Made by a program: the position numbers and the translations under genes
The notes under the pieces: model-generated
Told to the model about the DNA's origin: nothing
The model's input: only the letters and a program-made list of their open reading frames with translations
The model's database searches: none
Shown: positions 48,747-57,081 of the stretch, piece by piece
Numbering within the stretch: position 1 is the first letter of the stretch
Layout: every line of letters starts with the position of its first letter
Assembly: GCF_963677005.1 (NCBI RefSeq)
Contig: NZ_OY781616.1
Coordinates: 3,419,001 to 3,483,000 of the forward strand
DNA length: 64,000 bases
Direction: 5' to 3'
Origin: Maridesulfovibrio sp.
Lineage (GTDB): Bacteria > Desulfobacterota > Desulfovibrionia > Desulfovibrionales > Desulfovibrionaceae

Positions 48747-48819
48747 GGATTTCAAGGTTTGAACCCGGTCTTTCAAATTCCCGATTGTTCATGCGGGAAA
48801 AATTTCAAGGATTTATCAG

Positions 48820-50484
48820 ATGCTCCTTCTCGGAATCGACGTGGGCGGCACCCACACTGATGCTGTGGCCTTGGGTCCCGGCGGGATTGAGGCTCAGGTC
48901 AAGGTCCCCACCGACCATGACAACCTGCTTTCTTCCATCAGAACCGCTCTTGGCGAGATTGTGCGCAACGCCGACCCGGCGCGTATAAAACAACTTAATC
49001 TGAGTACCACTCTGTCCACAAACTCGATTGTCGAGGGCAATTTTGAGGATGTGGGTGTCATTGTTTCCGCCGGTCCCGGACTGGATCCCCATTCGTTTAT
49101 GGTCTGCAAGGATTTTCATGTAATTCCAGGTTCACTGGATCACCGGGGATCGGAAACAAAACGGCTCGACAATCTGGCTCTGGAAGAGGCGATTGCCTCC
49201 TGCCGCAAATCCGGGATCAAAGTCTATGCGGCGGTGACCAAGTTCTCGCCCCGCAACCCTTCCCACGAAAAGGCCATTGAACTGGCTGTCGGTGATAATG
49301 CGGATTTCATCACTCTGGGACACCAACTGACCGGACGCCTTAATTTTCCGCGGCGCATTTCCACCGCCTTTTACAACTGCGCGGTCTGGAGAGTTTTCAA
49401 CTCCTTTGCCGATGCCATAACCGCAACTCTGGATGAAATGGGGCTGGGGCATATCAAGGTGAATATTCTGAAGGCCGATGGCGGAACCATGCCGCTGCCC
49501 CTTTCCCGGCAGGTTCCGGTTCAGTCGATATTTTCCGGTCCTGCGGCCAGCGTCATGGGGATTATCGCGCTTTGCAACATTACCCATGATTCCATAATTT
49601 TCGATATCGGCGGTACAACAACGGATATAGCCGTCTTTGCAGGCGGCAGCCCCCTGATAGAACAGGAGGGCATAGACATCGGTTCTCACCCGACACTGGT
49701 CCGTGCTCTCAAGGTCCATTCCATAGGAATAGGAGGGGATTCGGCTATCTCCGTGGTTGACGGAGTTGTCCGCACCGGTCCCAACAGACTGGGGCCCTCC
49801 ATTGCCTTCGGGGGAGAGATTCCCACCCTTACCGATGCGCTTATCTGGAAAGGTTCATGCGATTGCGGAAACATCAACGGCTCAAAGAGCGGTTTTGCCG
49901 GATTTGCGGCAGCCAAGGGTCTGGAACCTGATGATCTGGCCGAACGGGCAATAGCCTATGCCGTGGACAGGATTCATTCCTCCACCAGAACACTGGTCGA
50001 AGAGATAAACCGTCAGCCCGTGTACACAATTCACGAGCTTCTTGAAAACAGGCGGATAGTTCCACGCAAGGTCTACATCATGGGCGGTCCCGCCAAGTCC
50101 TTGAAGATGGATATCTTCCGTAAATTCCGCCTTTCCACCGAAGTCCCTGAAAATTACGATGTGGCCAACGCCATCGGTGCGGCACTGACCAGAACAACAA
50201 CAGAGCTTGAGCTCTTCGCCGATACCGAGCGCGGACTCATGTTCATCCCCTCTCTCGGACACAGGGAGAATATCCCCCGCAACTACAATCTGGAAGATGC
50301 CCGCAGGGACGCCATGAACCATCTGCTGGCCCATCTGGGAGAAATGCATGTGGCGGCGGACGGTTCGAATGCGCAGGTCACCTCTTCATCCTCATTCAAT
50401 ATGGTCAACGGGGTAAGCACTGTAGGGCGTAATATCAGGGTCAAGTGCCAGATCAAACCCGGCGTTGTCCGGACATATTCATAA
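48820..50484 (+). CDS. Hydantoinase/oxoprolinase family protein
   Basis: The 554-residue protein is of the HyuA/OplaH type, ATP-dependent enzymes that open hydantoin or 5-oxoproline rings or carboxylate ketones. The N-terminal hexokinase-like segment GIDVGGTHTDAVAL (residues 4-17) and the second phosphate segment IIFDIGGTTTDIAVF near 263-277 are intact. The C-terminal partner subunit (HyuB) is not adjacent, and the protein is shorter than full-length HyuA (~690 residues), so it belongs to the short stand-alone subgroup of uncertain substrate. ATG follows CAAGGA. The deacetylase-like gene follows after 12 bases. Confidence 0.88.
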   Translation: MLLLGIDVGGTHTDAVALGPGGIEAQVKVPTDHDNLLSSIRTALGEIVRNADPARIKQLNLSTTLSTNSIVEGNFEDVGVIVSAGPGLDPHSFMVCKDFHVIPGSLDHRGSETKRLDNLALEEAIASCRKSGIKVYAAVTKFSPRNPSHEKAIELAVGDNADFITLGHQLTGRLNFPRRISTAFYNCAVWRVFNSFADAITATLDEMGLGHIKVNILKADGGTMPLPLSRQVPVQSIFSGPAASVMGIIALCNITHDSIIFDIGGTTTDIAVFAGGSPLIEQEGIDIGSHPTLVRALKVHSIGIGGDSAISVVDGVVRTGPNRLGPSIAFGGEIPTLTDALIWKGSCDCGNINGSKSGFAGFAAAKGLEPDDLAERAIAYAVDRIHSSTRTLVEEINRQPVYTIHELLENRRIVPRKVYIMGGPAKSLKMDIFRKFRLSTEVPENYDVANAIGAALTRTTTELELFADTERGLMFIPSLGHRENIPRNYNLEDARRDAMNHLLAHLGEMHVAADGSNAQVTSSSSFNMVNGVSTVGRNIRVKCQIKPGVVRTYS

Positions 50485-50496
50485 TACGGAGTTAAG

Positions 50497-51816
50497 ATGC
50501 TCAAGGCTGATAACAGACTGGGAATCATTTTCTTCCCCGCCTTCGACTGGGCAATTTCACCTACCCATCCCGAAAGGGAAGAGCGGCTGCTCTATACTCA
50601 GGACCAACTGCGCGAAGAAGGTTTGTTCGATATTGAGGGCATTCGCGAATATAAACCGGAAGTGGCTTCCACCGAGGATATTGAACGGGTGCATTTCTGT
50701 TTTCCGGAGGCCGAGGCCGTGGCCACCCGTTCCCATTTTATCTCCGCAGGCGGAGCCATCAAGGCCGGAGAACTGGTCATGAGCGGCGAGTGTGACCGGG
50801 CCTTTGCGCTGGTGCGTCCGCCGGGGCATCACGCCATGAAAACCGTGCAGGGATCACGGGGGTTCTGCGCGATCAATATTGAAGCGATCATGTGCGAGTA
50901 CATCCGCGAAAAGTACGGTCACAAGCGGATTGCCATTGTCGATACCGACTGTCACCATGGGGACGGCACTCAGGACGTCTACTGGCATGATCCCGATACC
51001 CTGTTCATCTCCATGCATCAGGACGGGCGGACCCTTTATCCCGGAACCGGATTCCCGAGGGAAGCCGGAGGTCCGAAAGCTCTGGGGCGCACGATAAACA
51101 TACCTCTGCCGCCGGGAACTTCCGACGCCGGTTTCATGCTGGTCATGGAAAACATAGTCATGCCCATACTGGAGGATTTCAAGCCGGATATCATCATCAA
51201 CTCCGCCGGGCAGGACAACCATTTCACCGATCCGATCACGAACATGAATTTTTCGGCTCAGGGTTACGCGGCGCTGAACTCCCTGCTCAAGCCCGATATT
51301 GCAGTGCTTGAGGGCGGCTATGCCATTCAGGGGGCACTGCCGTACGTGAACCTGGGCATAAGTTTGGCAATGGCCGGCATAGATTATTCGCATGTGCGCG
51401 AGCCCGGCTTCAATCCCGATGCTCTGCGTGAGTCCGATGAAATAATGAATTACATAGCCAGACTCTGCGACGGTATCAGGGATGTTTATTTTCATCCTCC
51501 TGCCGAGAGTTGCGAGGGCGTTGTCAGTGGGAACTGGTCGGTACGGCATCGGAATATTTTTTATGATACCGAAGGAATAACTGAATCCCAGACCCAGTCT
51601 CTGCTTCTGTGCGACAACTGCCGGGGACTGTTGAAGGTGGAAACGCAGCGGGAAAACGGGCCCATGGGGTTCGGTGTGGAAATCCCGCACGATGCCTGCG
51701 AAAAATGCCGGAATACAGGTTATTCTCTCCTTGAGGAGGCGCAGGTCAAGAGCCGTTACCGCTACATGCAGATGATCAACCGCAAGGACAAGGACTACCT
51801 GCGTTACGGGTTCTGA
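50497..51816 (+). CDS. Histone-deacetylase-fold amidohydrolase with C-terminal Cys4 motif
   Basis: The 439-residue protein has an arginase/deacetylase fold (~5-345) close to acetylpolyamine amidohydrolases and AcuC. Catalytic His-His is at 111-112 in RPPGHHAM; zinc ligands Asp151 and His153 lie in DTDCHHGDGTQ and a third Asp (~240) in SAGQDNHFTDP; the catalytic-type Tyr is in LEGGYAIQG near 284. A C-terminal extension (~365-439) carries LLCDNCRG and DACEKCRNTG, a C-x2-C...C-x2-C set that should bind zinc. ATG follows CGGAG. It is co-transcribed with the hydantoinase gene and would hydrolyse an N-acyl or formyl amide bond. Confidence 0.9.
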   Translation: MLKADNRLGIIFFPAFDWAISPTHPEREERLLYTQDQLREEGLFDIEGIREYKPEVASTEDIERVHFCFPEAEAVATRSHFISAGGAIKAGELVMSGECDRAFALVRPPGHHAMKTVQGSRGFCAINIEAIMCEYIREKYGHKRIAIVDTDCHHGDGTQDVYWHDPDTLFISMHQDGRTLYPGTGFPREAGGPKALGRTINIPLPPGTSDAGFMLVMENIVMPILEDFKPDIIINSAGQDNHFTDPITNMNFSAQGYAALNSLLKPDIAVLEGGYAIQGALPYVNLGISLAMAGIDYSHVREPGFNPDALRESDEIMNYIARLCDGIRDVYFHPPAESCEGVVSGNWSVRHRNIFYDTEGITESQTQSLLLCDNCRGLLKVETQRENGPMGFGVEIPHDACEKCRNTGYSLLEEAQVKSRYRYMQMINRKDKDYLRYGF

Positions 51817-51857
51817 CTGAAGAAGAAAAAACTCCTCAGGTTGTGAGGAAACTAAGC

Positions 51858-51887
51858 AGCCCCCGCCATGATCGACGGGGGCTTGTC
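51858..51887 (+). terminator. Rho-independent terminator of the hydantoinase operon
   Basis: AGCCCCCG and CGGGGGCT form the stem with a 10-base loop, 41 bases past the deacetylase stop. A smaller CCTCA/TGAGG stem precedes it. Confidence 0.7.
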
Positions 51888-51961
51888 ATACCGTGGTAAA
51901 ACTACCGGAAAGAGTTCGGGACTGAGAACCGTGTGCCGGGCAGATCCTTTTCTGCTGCGGT

Positions 51962-53587
51962 CTACTGCATGTCGGATATTATGCCGGAGAGCTCTCCGGC
52001 CAGGTTTGAAAGATTTCCGATGACTTCCGTTGAGCGAAGCATGGCTTTTTCCGTTTTTCCGGAAATCCGGCTGACCTCTACGGCCGACTGGTTGATCTGT
52101 TCACTAGCGGAAGCCTGCTGTTCTGCGGCAGTGGCAATATGGCGGATACGGTCTGCCGTTGACTCGGACATAGTGACGATTTCACTGAGCGCGTTGCCGG
52201 AATTGCCTGCCAACTCCGTACTTCTTGTTACGGCCCGGACAGCTTCTTCTGTTGCTCTTACGTTTGCCTTCGCCCCGTCCTGAATTCCTGAAACTGCTTT
52301 GTGAACCTCCGCTGTCGCCTGTACCGTCTTTTCGGCCAGTTTGCGCACCTCGTCCGCGACAACGGCAAATCCGCGTCCTGCTTCTCCGGCTCGGGCAGCC
52401 TCGATTGCGGCATTGAGTGCCAGCAGGTTGGTCTGGTCGGCAATATCTTCGATTACGCCGAGTACGTTACCTATTTCCTTGGATCTGCTGTCCAGATCTT
52501 CCATGGATTCTTTCAGTGTCTTTGCCTGTCCGGCCACAACGTTGATGGCTTCAATGGCCTCTCCGACAATTCTGGCCCCGTCTTCAGCCTTTTTCTTGGA
52601 TTTATCAGCGTCTCCGGCTGCTTCCTGTGCATTGCGGGCGACTTCAAGGACGGTCGCGTTCATTTGTTCTATGGCTGCTGCGGTCTGGACTGTCTGTTCG
52701 TTCTGAACAACCGCGCCGCTGCGGGCTTCACCGACCATTTCGTGCAGTCGGGCTGCAGCCTCGCTGAGCTCGTTGACCACTTCATCGGCTTTTTCGGCTG
52801 CTGCGGAAATCCTTTCATTCTGATTGGTAATCTGGGCTTCCCGTTTTTTGAGTTCGGTGGTGATAATATAGAGACAGCAACCGCCGATAACGTTTCCTTC
52901 AATGTCATGAAGAGGGAAGAGGTTCGCAAGTACGTTTATGTCGCTGCCGTCGGTATGTTTGAATATTGCCTCACGGTTGGTTTCCCTGCGGTTTTCCTCC
53001 ATGCAGTATCCAATGAGGGCCTTTCGGTCATCATTGTAAAAAAGTTGAGAAAGCGTGCGCCCATAGTATGCTTCAGGAGATTTCGGGGATCCGATCATAT
53101 CCATGCATTCCTGATTTAGAAAGGTGATCTTTTCACTGATGTCGACAATACAGCAGCCTATGGGCAACCCTTCGAGTATGCTTCTGTTGAAACCGAGATT
53201 TTTTTTGAACTCATCGCCGAGTCGGTTGACGGACTCGATCAATCCGCCAAGGGCGTAGGAGGAGCAGCGGTCCATTTCGGAGTAAGTGCCGTTAAGGAGT
53301 CGGTCTGACAGATCGGCAACGCATTTGACCGGGCACGCGATAATTTTTTGCAGCATGTACAGCAACGCCGCGCCGAGAATTGCAAAAAAGGAAAAAAGAA
53401 TAGCGGTAAGCTTCCAGCCAGAAACTTCTGCTCCTCCGGAAGTATACAGAAAAAGGACGCAGGCTGCCCCCGCGATCGCCAGCATGCCGAAATAAACTCC
53501 GGCAACCGGCCTTAAAATTTGCGCATCGTTCCCAGTCATGAAAGCTCTCCTTGTGGTTGCCGTGCCCAAGTCCTCGGTTCTGTTCAT
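51962..53587 (-). CDS. Methyl-accepting chemotaxis protein with PAS domain
   Basis: The 541-residue receptor has two membrane helices at ~25-45 and ~57-78 with a very short periplasmic loop, a PAS domain at ~135-245 ([34 protein letters not shown]... ), a coiled coil and the MCP signalling domain with the hairpin tip [40 protein letters not shown] near 385-425. The PAS domain is cytoplasmic, so it would sense an internal signal such as redox or ligand. ATG 53587 is chosen from the GGCGGG site; an upstream frame from 53644 is less likely. Confidence 0.9.
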   Translation of the reverse strand: MNRTEDLGTATTRRAFMTGNDAQILRPVAGVYFGMLAIAGAACVLFLYTSGGAEVSGWKLTAILFSFFAILGAALLYMLQKIIACPVKCVADLSDRLLNGTYSEMDRCSSYALGGLIESVNRLGDEFKKNLGFNRSILEGLPIGCCIVDISEKITFLNQECMDMIGSPKSPEAYYGRTLSQLFYNDDRKALIGYCMEENRRETNREAIFKHTDGSDINVLANLFPLHDIEGNVIGGCCLYIITTELKKREAQITNQNERISAAAEKADEVVNELSEAAARLHEMVGEARSGAVVQNEQTVQTAAAIEQMNATVLEVARNAQEAAGDADKSKKKAEDGARIVGEAIEAINVVAGQAKTLKESMEDLDSRSKEIGNVLGVIEDIADQTNLLALNAAIEAARAGEAGRGFAVVADEVRKLAEKTVQATAEVHKAVSGIQDGAKANVRATEEAVRAVTRSTELAGNSGNALSEIVTMSESTADRIRHIATAAEQQASASEQINQSAVEVSRISGKTEKAMLRSTEVIGNLSNLAGELSGIISDMQ

Positions 53588-53928
53588 GGACCCGCCGGTA
53601 ATAAAATATCGGCGGTGTCCATTCAAAACCCTCAGACCAGGCAAGACTCCTGATTCAAGCCTTCAATCCCGATACTAATACAAACACCTCGCGCGCACAG
53701 GTTAATGTCTGGAAATTAAATTGTCGATACGTTTTTTACACATCTGTAACAAATGGAACCTTTCTGAAGCATTGAAGGCTGACTCGGTTAGAAATTGCGT
53801 AAATTGTGTAAGGGTTTATCCGGAGAGTCTTTGTTAAAAAAAAGAACCGGCACTGTAATTGTGCCGATTCCGTTTTTTGTTCGGTGAAGAGTTGCTGTGT
53901 CCCTAAGCAGGGTGCTGCCAGCAGGCGT
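53588..53928. other. Gap between MCP and prenyltransferase, terminator only
   Basis: The only structure seen is the minus-strand terminator at 53835-53879. The rest is AT-rich and should contain the MCP promoter. Confidence 0.5.
53835..53879 (-). terminator. Rho-independent terminator of the ubiA-like gene
   Basis: On the minus strand CGGCAC and GTGCCG form a stem followed by a run of nine T after GTTC, 50 bases past the prenyltransferase stop. Confidence 0.8.
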
Positions 53929-54813
53929 TTAGAGCAGGATGTCTGCCAGTGTCCCTACGAAGACAAGAACGGAAATAACTCCGTTCAAGGTAAAAAATGC
54001 CATGTTTACCTTGCTCATGTCCTCGGCTGAAATGACCTGATGCTCCAGAATCAGGATTGCTCCGATGATTGCGATGGTGCTGAAATATATCCAGCCCAGC
54101 CCGGCGGAAAGGCCTGCAAGCAGGAAGAATATCACGGTGTTTACGTGGCTGAAGGTGGAAATGCTTAGAGATTTCTGCAGCCCCAGATTGGCAGGGATTG
54201 AATTCAGTTCATGTTCCCGGTCGAATTTGCGGTCCTGAGTTGCATAGAGAATGTCAAACCCGGCAACCCAGAAAAGCACCCCGCAGAAGAAAAGCAGTGC
54301 GGTCATGGAAAATTCCGGGGCCACGCACAGCCAGCCTGCAACCGGTGCAAGTCCGAGTACAGAGCCGAGAATAAAGTGACAGATCATGGTGAACCGTTTT
54401 GCCAGCGAGTAGAATGCCGACCAGAACAGGGCGAAGAAGGAAAGCTTGTAGCAGAGTTCATTCATGCCCTTGCACGCCAGAACAAAAATTATCCCGCAGA
54501 CTACAATAAAGCAGAAAGTGAACAGAGGACTGAGTTCTCCGGTCACCAGCGGACGGGTTCTGGTCCGTGGGTTTTCGCTGTCTATATTGATGTCGAAAAG
54601 CCGGTTTACTGCCATGGCAAAAGATCGCACAGCGACCATGCCCACTGTCAGCAGGGCGAAAGGTTTCCAGCCGGGCCAACCCCCGGCAGCCAGAAAGAGC
54701 CCCATGTAGGCAAACGGCAGCGCAAAGATTGAATGTTCGATTTTGATCATGCGGCAGACCAGTTCCGTATTATGGATAAGCAACCTGAAATACTTGCGCA
54801 AAATTGTCGGCAC
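53929..54813 (-). CDS. UbiA-family aromatic prenyltransferase
   Basis: The 294-residue membrane enzyme attaches a polyprenyl chain to an aromatic ring. The two Asp-rich motifs are NRLFDINIDSENPRTRTRPL near 69 and DILYATQDRKFDREHELNSIP near 191, and about eight helices are visible. In sulfate reducers with the futalosine menaquinone route this family member is MqnP; that assignment is inference from the presumed lineage. GTG 54813 follows AAGGAGCGGGTT; longer upstream frames overlap the neighbouring transporter gene in antisense-like noise. The DMT gene lies 29 bases upstream, in the same operon. Confidence 0.9.
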   Translation of the reverse strand: MPTILRKYFRLLIHNTELVCRMIKIEHSIFALPFAYMGLFLAAGGWPGWKPFALLTVGMVAVRSFAMAVNRLFDINIDSENPRTRTRPLVTGELSPLFTFCFIVVCGIIFVLACKGMNELCYKLSFFALFWSAFYSLAKRFTMICHFILGSVLGLAPVAGWLCVAPEFSMTALLFFCGVLFWVAGFDILYATQDRKFDREHELNSIPANLGLQKSLSISTFSHVNTVIFFLLAGLSAGLGWIYFSTIAIIGAILILEHQVISAEDMSKVNMAFFTLNGVISVLVFVGTLADILL

Positions 54814-54842
54814 AACCCGCTCCTTATAAAGAGGTTTGTCAG

Positions 54843-55286
54843 CTAGAATTTTTCGATAAGCACTGCGCCGATCACGACCAGTGCCGCCCCGGCTATGCGG
54901 CCCGGAGTAGCCTCCCGCACGGCATAACCTATGAGTCCGTAGTGGTCCAGCAGAATGGAAGCCACCATCTGTCCGGCCACCATCCAGCACATCATGGTGC
55001 CCGCTCCGAGAATAGGAGCCACTATTACTGCCGCGGCCACGAAAAAGGCTCCCATGAATCCTCCGGTCCACATCCACCAGGGGCCTTTGAACACGGTGGA
55101 AGCTTCCGGTACCGGGATGCGCATAGCTATCGCATATCCAAGCAGGACCAGTGTGCCCACAGCAAATGAAATCAGCGCGGCAAGAACGGGGTCGCCTACA
55201 AAGCCGCGTAAGCGCATGTTCACCCCCGCCTGCGTGGGTGCAAGAGCCCCGAACATGAATGCCATTGAAATAAAAAAAGAACGCAT
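54843..55286 (-). CDS. DMT-family (DUF606/YdcZ) membrane protein
   Basis: The 147-residue protein has about five membrane helices and matches the DUF606/YdcZ group of the drug/metabolite transporter superfamily (AFMFGALAPTQAGVNMRLRGFVGDPVLAALISFAVGTL near 8-45). Such half-size proteins usually pair or dimerise; the substrate is unknown. ATG 55286 follows AAAGGAG. It leads the two-gene unit with the prenyltransferase. Confidence 0.82.
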   Translation of the reverse strand: MRSFFISMAFMFGALAPTQAGVNMRLRGFVGDPVLAALISFAVGTLVLLGYAIAMRIPVPEASTVFKGPWWMWTGGFMGAFFVAAAVIVAPILGAGTMMCWMVAGQMVASILLDHYGLIGYAVREATPGRIAGAALVVIGAVLIEKF

Positions 55287-55344
55287 GCTTTCTCCTTTCC
55301 GCGTATTGTCGGCACAGGATACATTGCTTCCCGGATAATGCAAA

Positions 55345-55376
55345 GCCGCCCCGCGATCATTAGATTGCGGGGCGGC
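55345..55376 (-). terminator. Rho-independent terminator of the metal-binding protein gene
   Basis: GCCGCCCCGCgATC and GATtGCGGGGCGGC form a long stem with a 4-base loop, 103 bases past the stop of the gene ending at 55479. Confidence 0.7.
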
Positions 55377-55478
55377 CTGGTTGCGTCATGCCGGGGAGTG
55401 GTCGTTTTTCCTTAAGCCTTGCGGAAAGATGAGGGCTGCGGTTCAGTCCAGGGTTTTCTGCGGCAAAATCAAGACCGG

Positions 55479-56381
55479 TTATCCGGCATTCTTGTGGAAT
55501 GCCGCCGCGGCGTTCCTTAAGTTCTCAGCCCAATCTTCGGCCAGCGGGTCTGCGACCAGAACCGCTGCCCCGATTGACGACGCTATGGCCTCTGCGCTTT
55601 TGCGTGAAAACTGAGGTTGAATGAAGATTGCGGATACAGAATTCTTCCTTGCAATTTCGATCAGTTCTCCCATCTCTTTGGGGCTTGGCTCCTTGCCTTC
55701 AATTTCGATAGGTATCTGGCGCAGGCCGTAGCTTCTGGCAAAATATCCCCATGAGGGGTGATAGACCATGAATCCTGCTCCCCTGGGGGCATCGGAAAAA
55801 AGTTTCAGCAGTTCGGTATCAAGCGAGTCTATCTCCGCCGCAAACTTAATGTAGTTGTTGCGGTATAATGATTCATGAACCGGGTCCTTTTCAATGAGCG
55901 TATCGCGTATCTTCATAGCCATAACGCGTACCAGCGGAGGAGACAGCCAGATGTGGGGGTCGGCTATGAAATTGTCGTGATGCTCCCCTTTGTCCATGGG
56001 TACATGCTTCGGTTCGCCCGAATGGTGAACATGGTCCTGCATGGGCACACGGACCACCTCTCTGCTGAGGTCCACAATATTCAGGTCCGCATTGGCCCCT
56101 TTGAATCGCGGTAGCCAGGCCCGTTCAAATGGAACACCGATGGCGTAATAGATTTCCGCCCTGCTGAGTTGTGCCATCTGCCGGGGTTGCGGTTCATAGG
56201 TCGCCGGACTGCTTCCAGGCCGGACCATCACGTTTACCTGCACAAGGTCTGCCCCTATTTTTTCAACGAAATATTTCTGGGGAACAATGGATACCGTGAT
56301 CTGCAAGGGATCGGCGTATCCTCTGCCTGCGAGCATTACAGTGAGAACCAGAAAAATCGGAATTATGCGTATGACTTTCAT
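55479..56381 (-). CDS. Metal ABC transporter substrate-binding protein (ZnuA/TroA-like)
   Basis: The 300-residue periplasmic protein of cluster A-I binds Zn or Mn. A signal peptide covers ~1-25 (FLVLTVMLAGRGYA). Metal-loop features include a His/acidic-rich segment (DHVHHSGEPKHVPMDKGEHHD) near 115-135, HIWLSP near 143 and MVYHPSWGYF near 205. The His-rich loop is typical of zinc members. No permease or ATPase gene is adjacent on either side, so it is encoded apart from its transporter. ATG 56381 is preceded by an AAGGATG site. Confidence 0.88.
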   Translation of the reverse strand: MKVIRIIPIFLVLTVMLAGRGYADPLQITVSIVPQKYFVEKIGADLVQVNVMVRPGSSPATYEPQPRQMAQLSRAEIYYAIGVPFERAWLPRFKGANADLNIVDLSREVVRVPMQDHVHHSGEPKHVPMDKGEHHDNFIADPHIWLSPPLVRVMAMKIRDTLIEKDPVHESLYRNNYIKFAAEIDSLDTELLKLFSDAPRGAGFMVYHPSWGYFARSYGLRQIPIEIEGKEPSPKEMGELIEIARKNSVSAIFIQPQFSRKSAEAIASSIGAAVLVADPLAEDWAENLRNAAAAFHKNAG

Positions 56382-56400
56382 TCCATCATCCTTCTGTTGA

Positions 56401-56449
56401 AATTGAATATCAATTAGCGTTTTTAAATACATTTCTGTTGAAGTCAACA
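56401..56449 (-). promoter_or_regulatory. Two palindromes upstream of the metal-binding protein gene
   Basis: AATTGA-ATA-TCAATT (56401-56415) and TGTTGA-AG-TCAACA (56436-56449) are perfect inverted repeats 20-70 bases before the start. A Fur/Zur-family repressor site is plausible from position and AT-richness. Confidence 0.4.
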
Positions 56450-56945
56450 ATTATGTAATAAATTTCCTTTCAAACATGCAGTTTCCAACTGTTTCCGGGG
56501 AGCGGAAGATACCTTACAAACTTCATAAAAAATGTTGAGTGCAACGTCCGTGTAAAAAACAACTTTATTTACACCTTATTGCGATTTGCAGCCGAAGTTT
56601 CCCCGGAACATCGTTCCTTCCCTCGGGCAGCAAGTCATTTTAACCGTCATTGCAAATTTTTTATGCAGTCTTTTTTCATCAAGTCCATATTTTCTGGCTG
56701 TACAGACCTTATAAAAAAATTTTTCTGCAGAGTACGCAGTTTTGTCTGTTGGTGTTTTTCGGAATCACAGTGTTATAAAATTGCGTTTTTCACCCCGATT
56801 TGCCTGTCCTGTTTCTCGGTTGCTCGGTTGTATTTTTGTTTTAATGTATAAAAACTACTTTTTTGAAGGTATAAAAAATCTGAAAATTGCAAATATGTAT
56901 TTTGGGTATCTTTTTGTGGCTCTTTGAGTTAGAAGGGTGCCGATT

Positions 56946-56963
56946 TTGGTATAAAGTGTGCTT
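56946..56963 (+). promoter_or_regulatory. Possible sigma-54 promoter of amtB
   Basis: TTGG (GG at 56948-56949) and GC at 56960-56961 are ten bases apart, as in -24/-12 sites. It lies ~120 bases before amtB, a gene class usually under sigma-54/NtrC. Confidence 0.4.
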
Positions 56964-57081
56964 TAGTGTAGTGGAAAGTTCATTTTTGAAGGTAATTGTT
57001 TGCAAGTTTGTAAAAAACGATCTTGGTTAAACCGGGGTTAGAAACAGAATTGTAAAAAAACACAACGGGGGTTTGTAGAAA

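Larger units (their letters stand above)
56382..57081. other. 700-base AT-rich divergent gap
   Basis: Besides the palindromes at 56401-56449 and the sigma-54-like site at 56946 I find no gene. A 90-codon plus-strand frame near 56579 is Phe/Cys-rich without ribosome-binding site and is not called. The sequence TTTTTGAAGGTA occurs twice (near 56859 and 56982), spaced ~123 bases. Confidence 0.45.

Noticed and set aside
53735..53756. Third GTAAC direct repeat (CTGTAACAAAT) near the MCP gene
   Set aside because: Only one good half-site is present; the adjacent 11 bases match poorly.
54814..55077. N-terminal extension of the UbiA-family protein
   Set aside because: The frame upstream of GTG 54813 overlaps the DMT gene and translates to a low-complexity Gly/Arg/Ser peptide; a good ribosome-binding site precedes GTG 54813.
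56579..56851. 90-codon plus-strand frame in the gap before amtB
   Set aside because: Composition is Phe/Cys/Ser-rich as expected from AT-rich non-coding DNA, and no ribosome-binding site precedes it.
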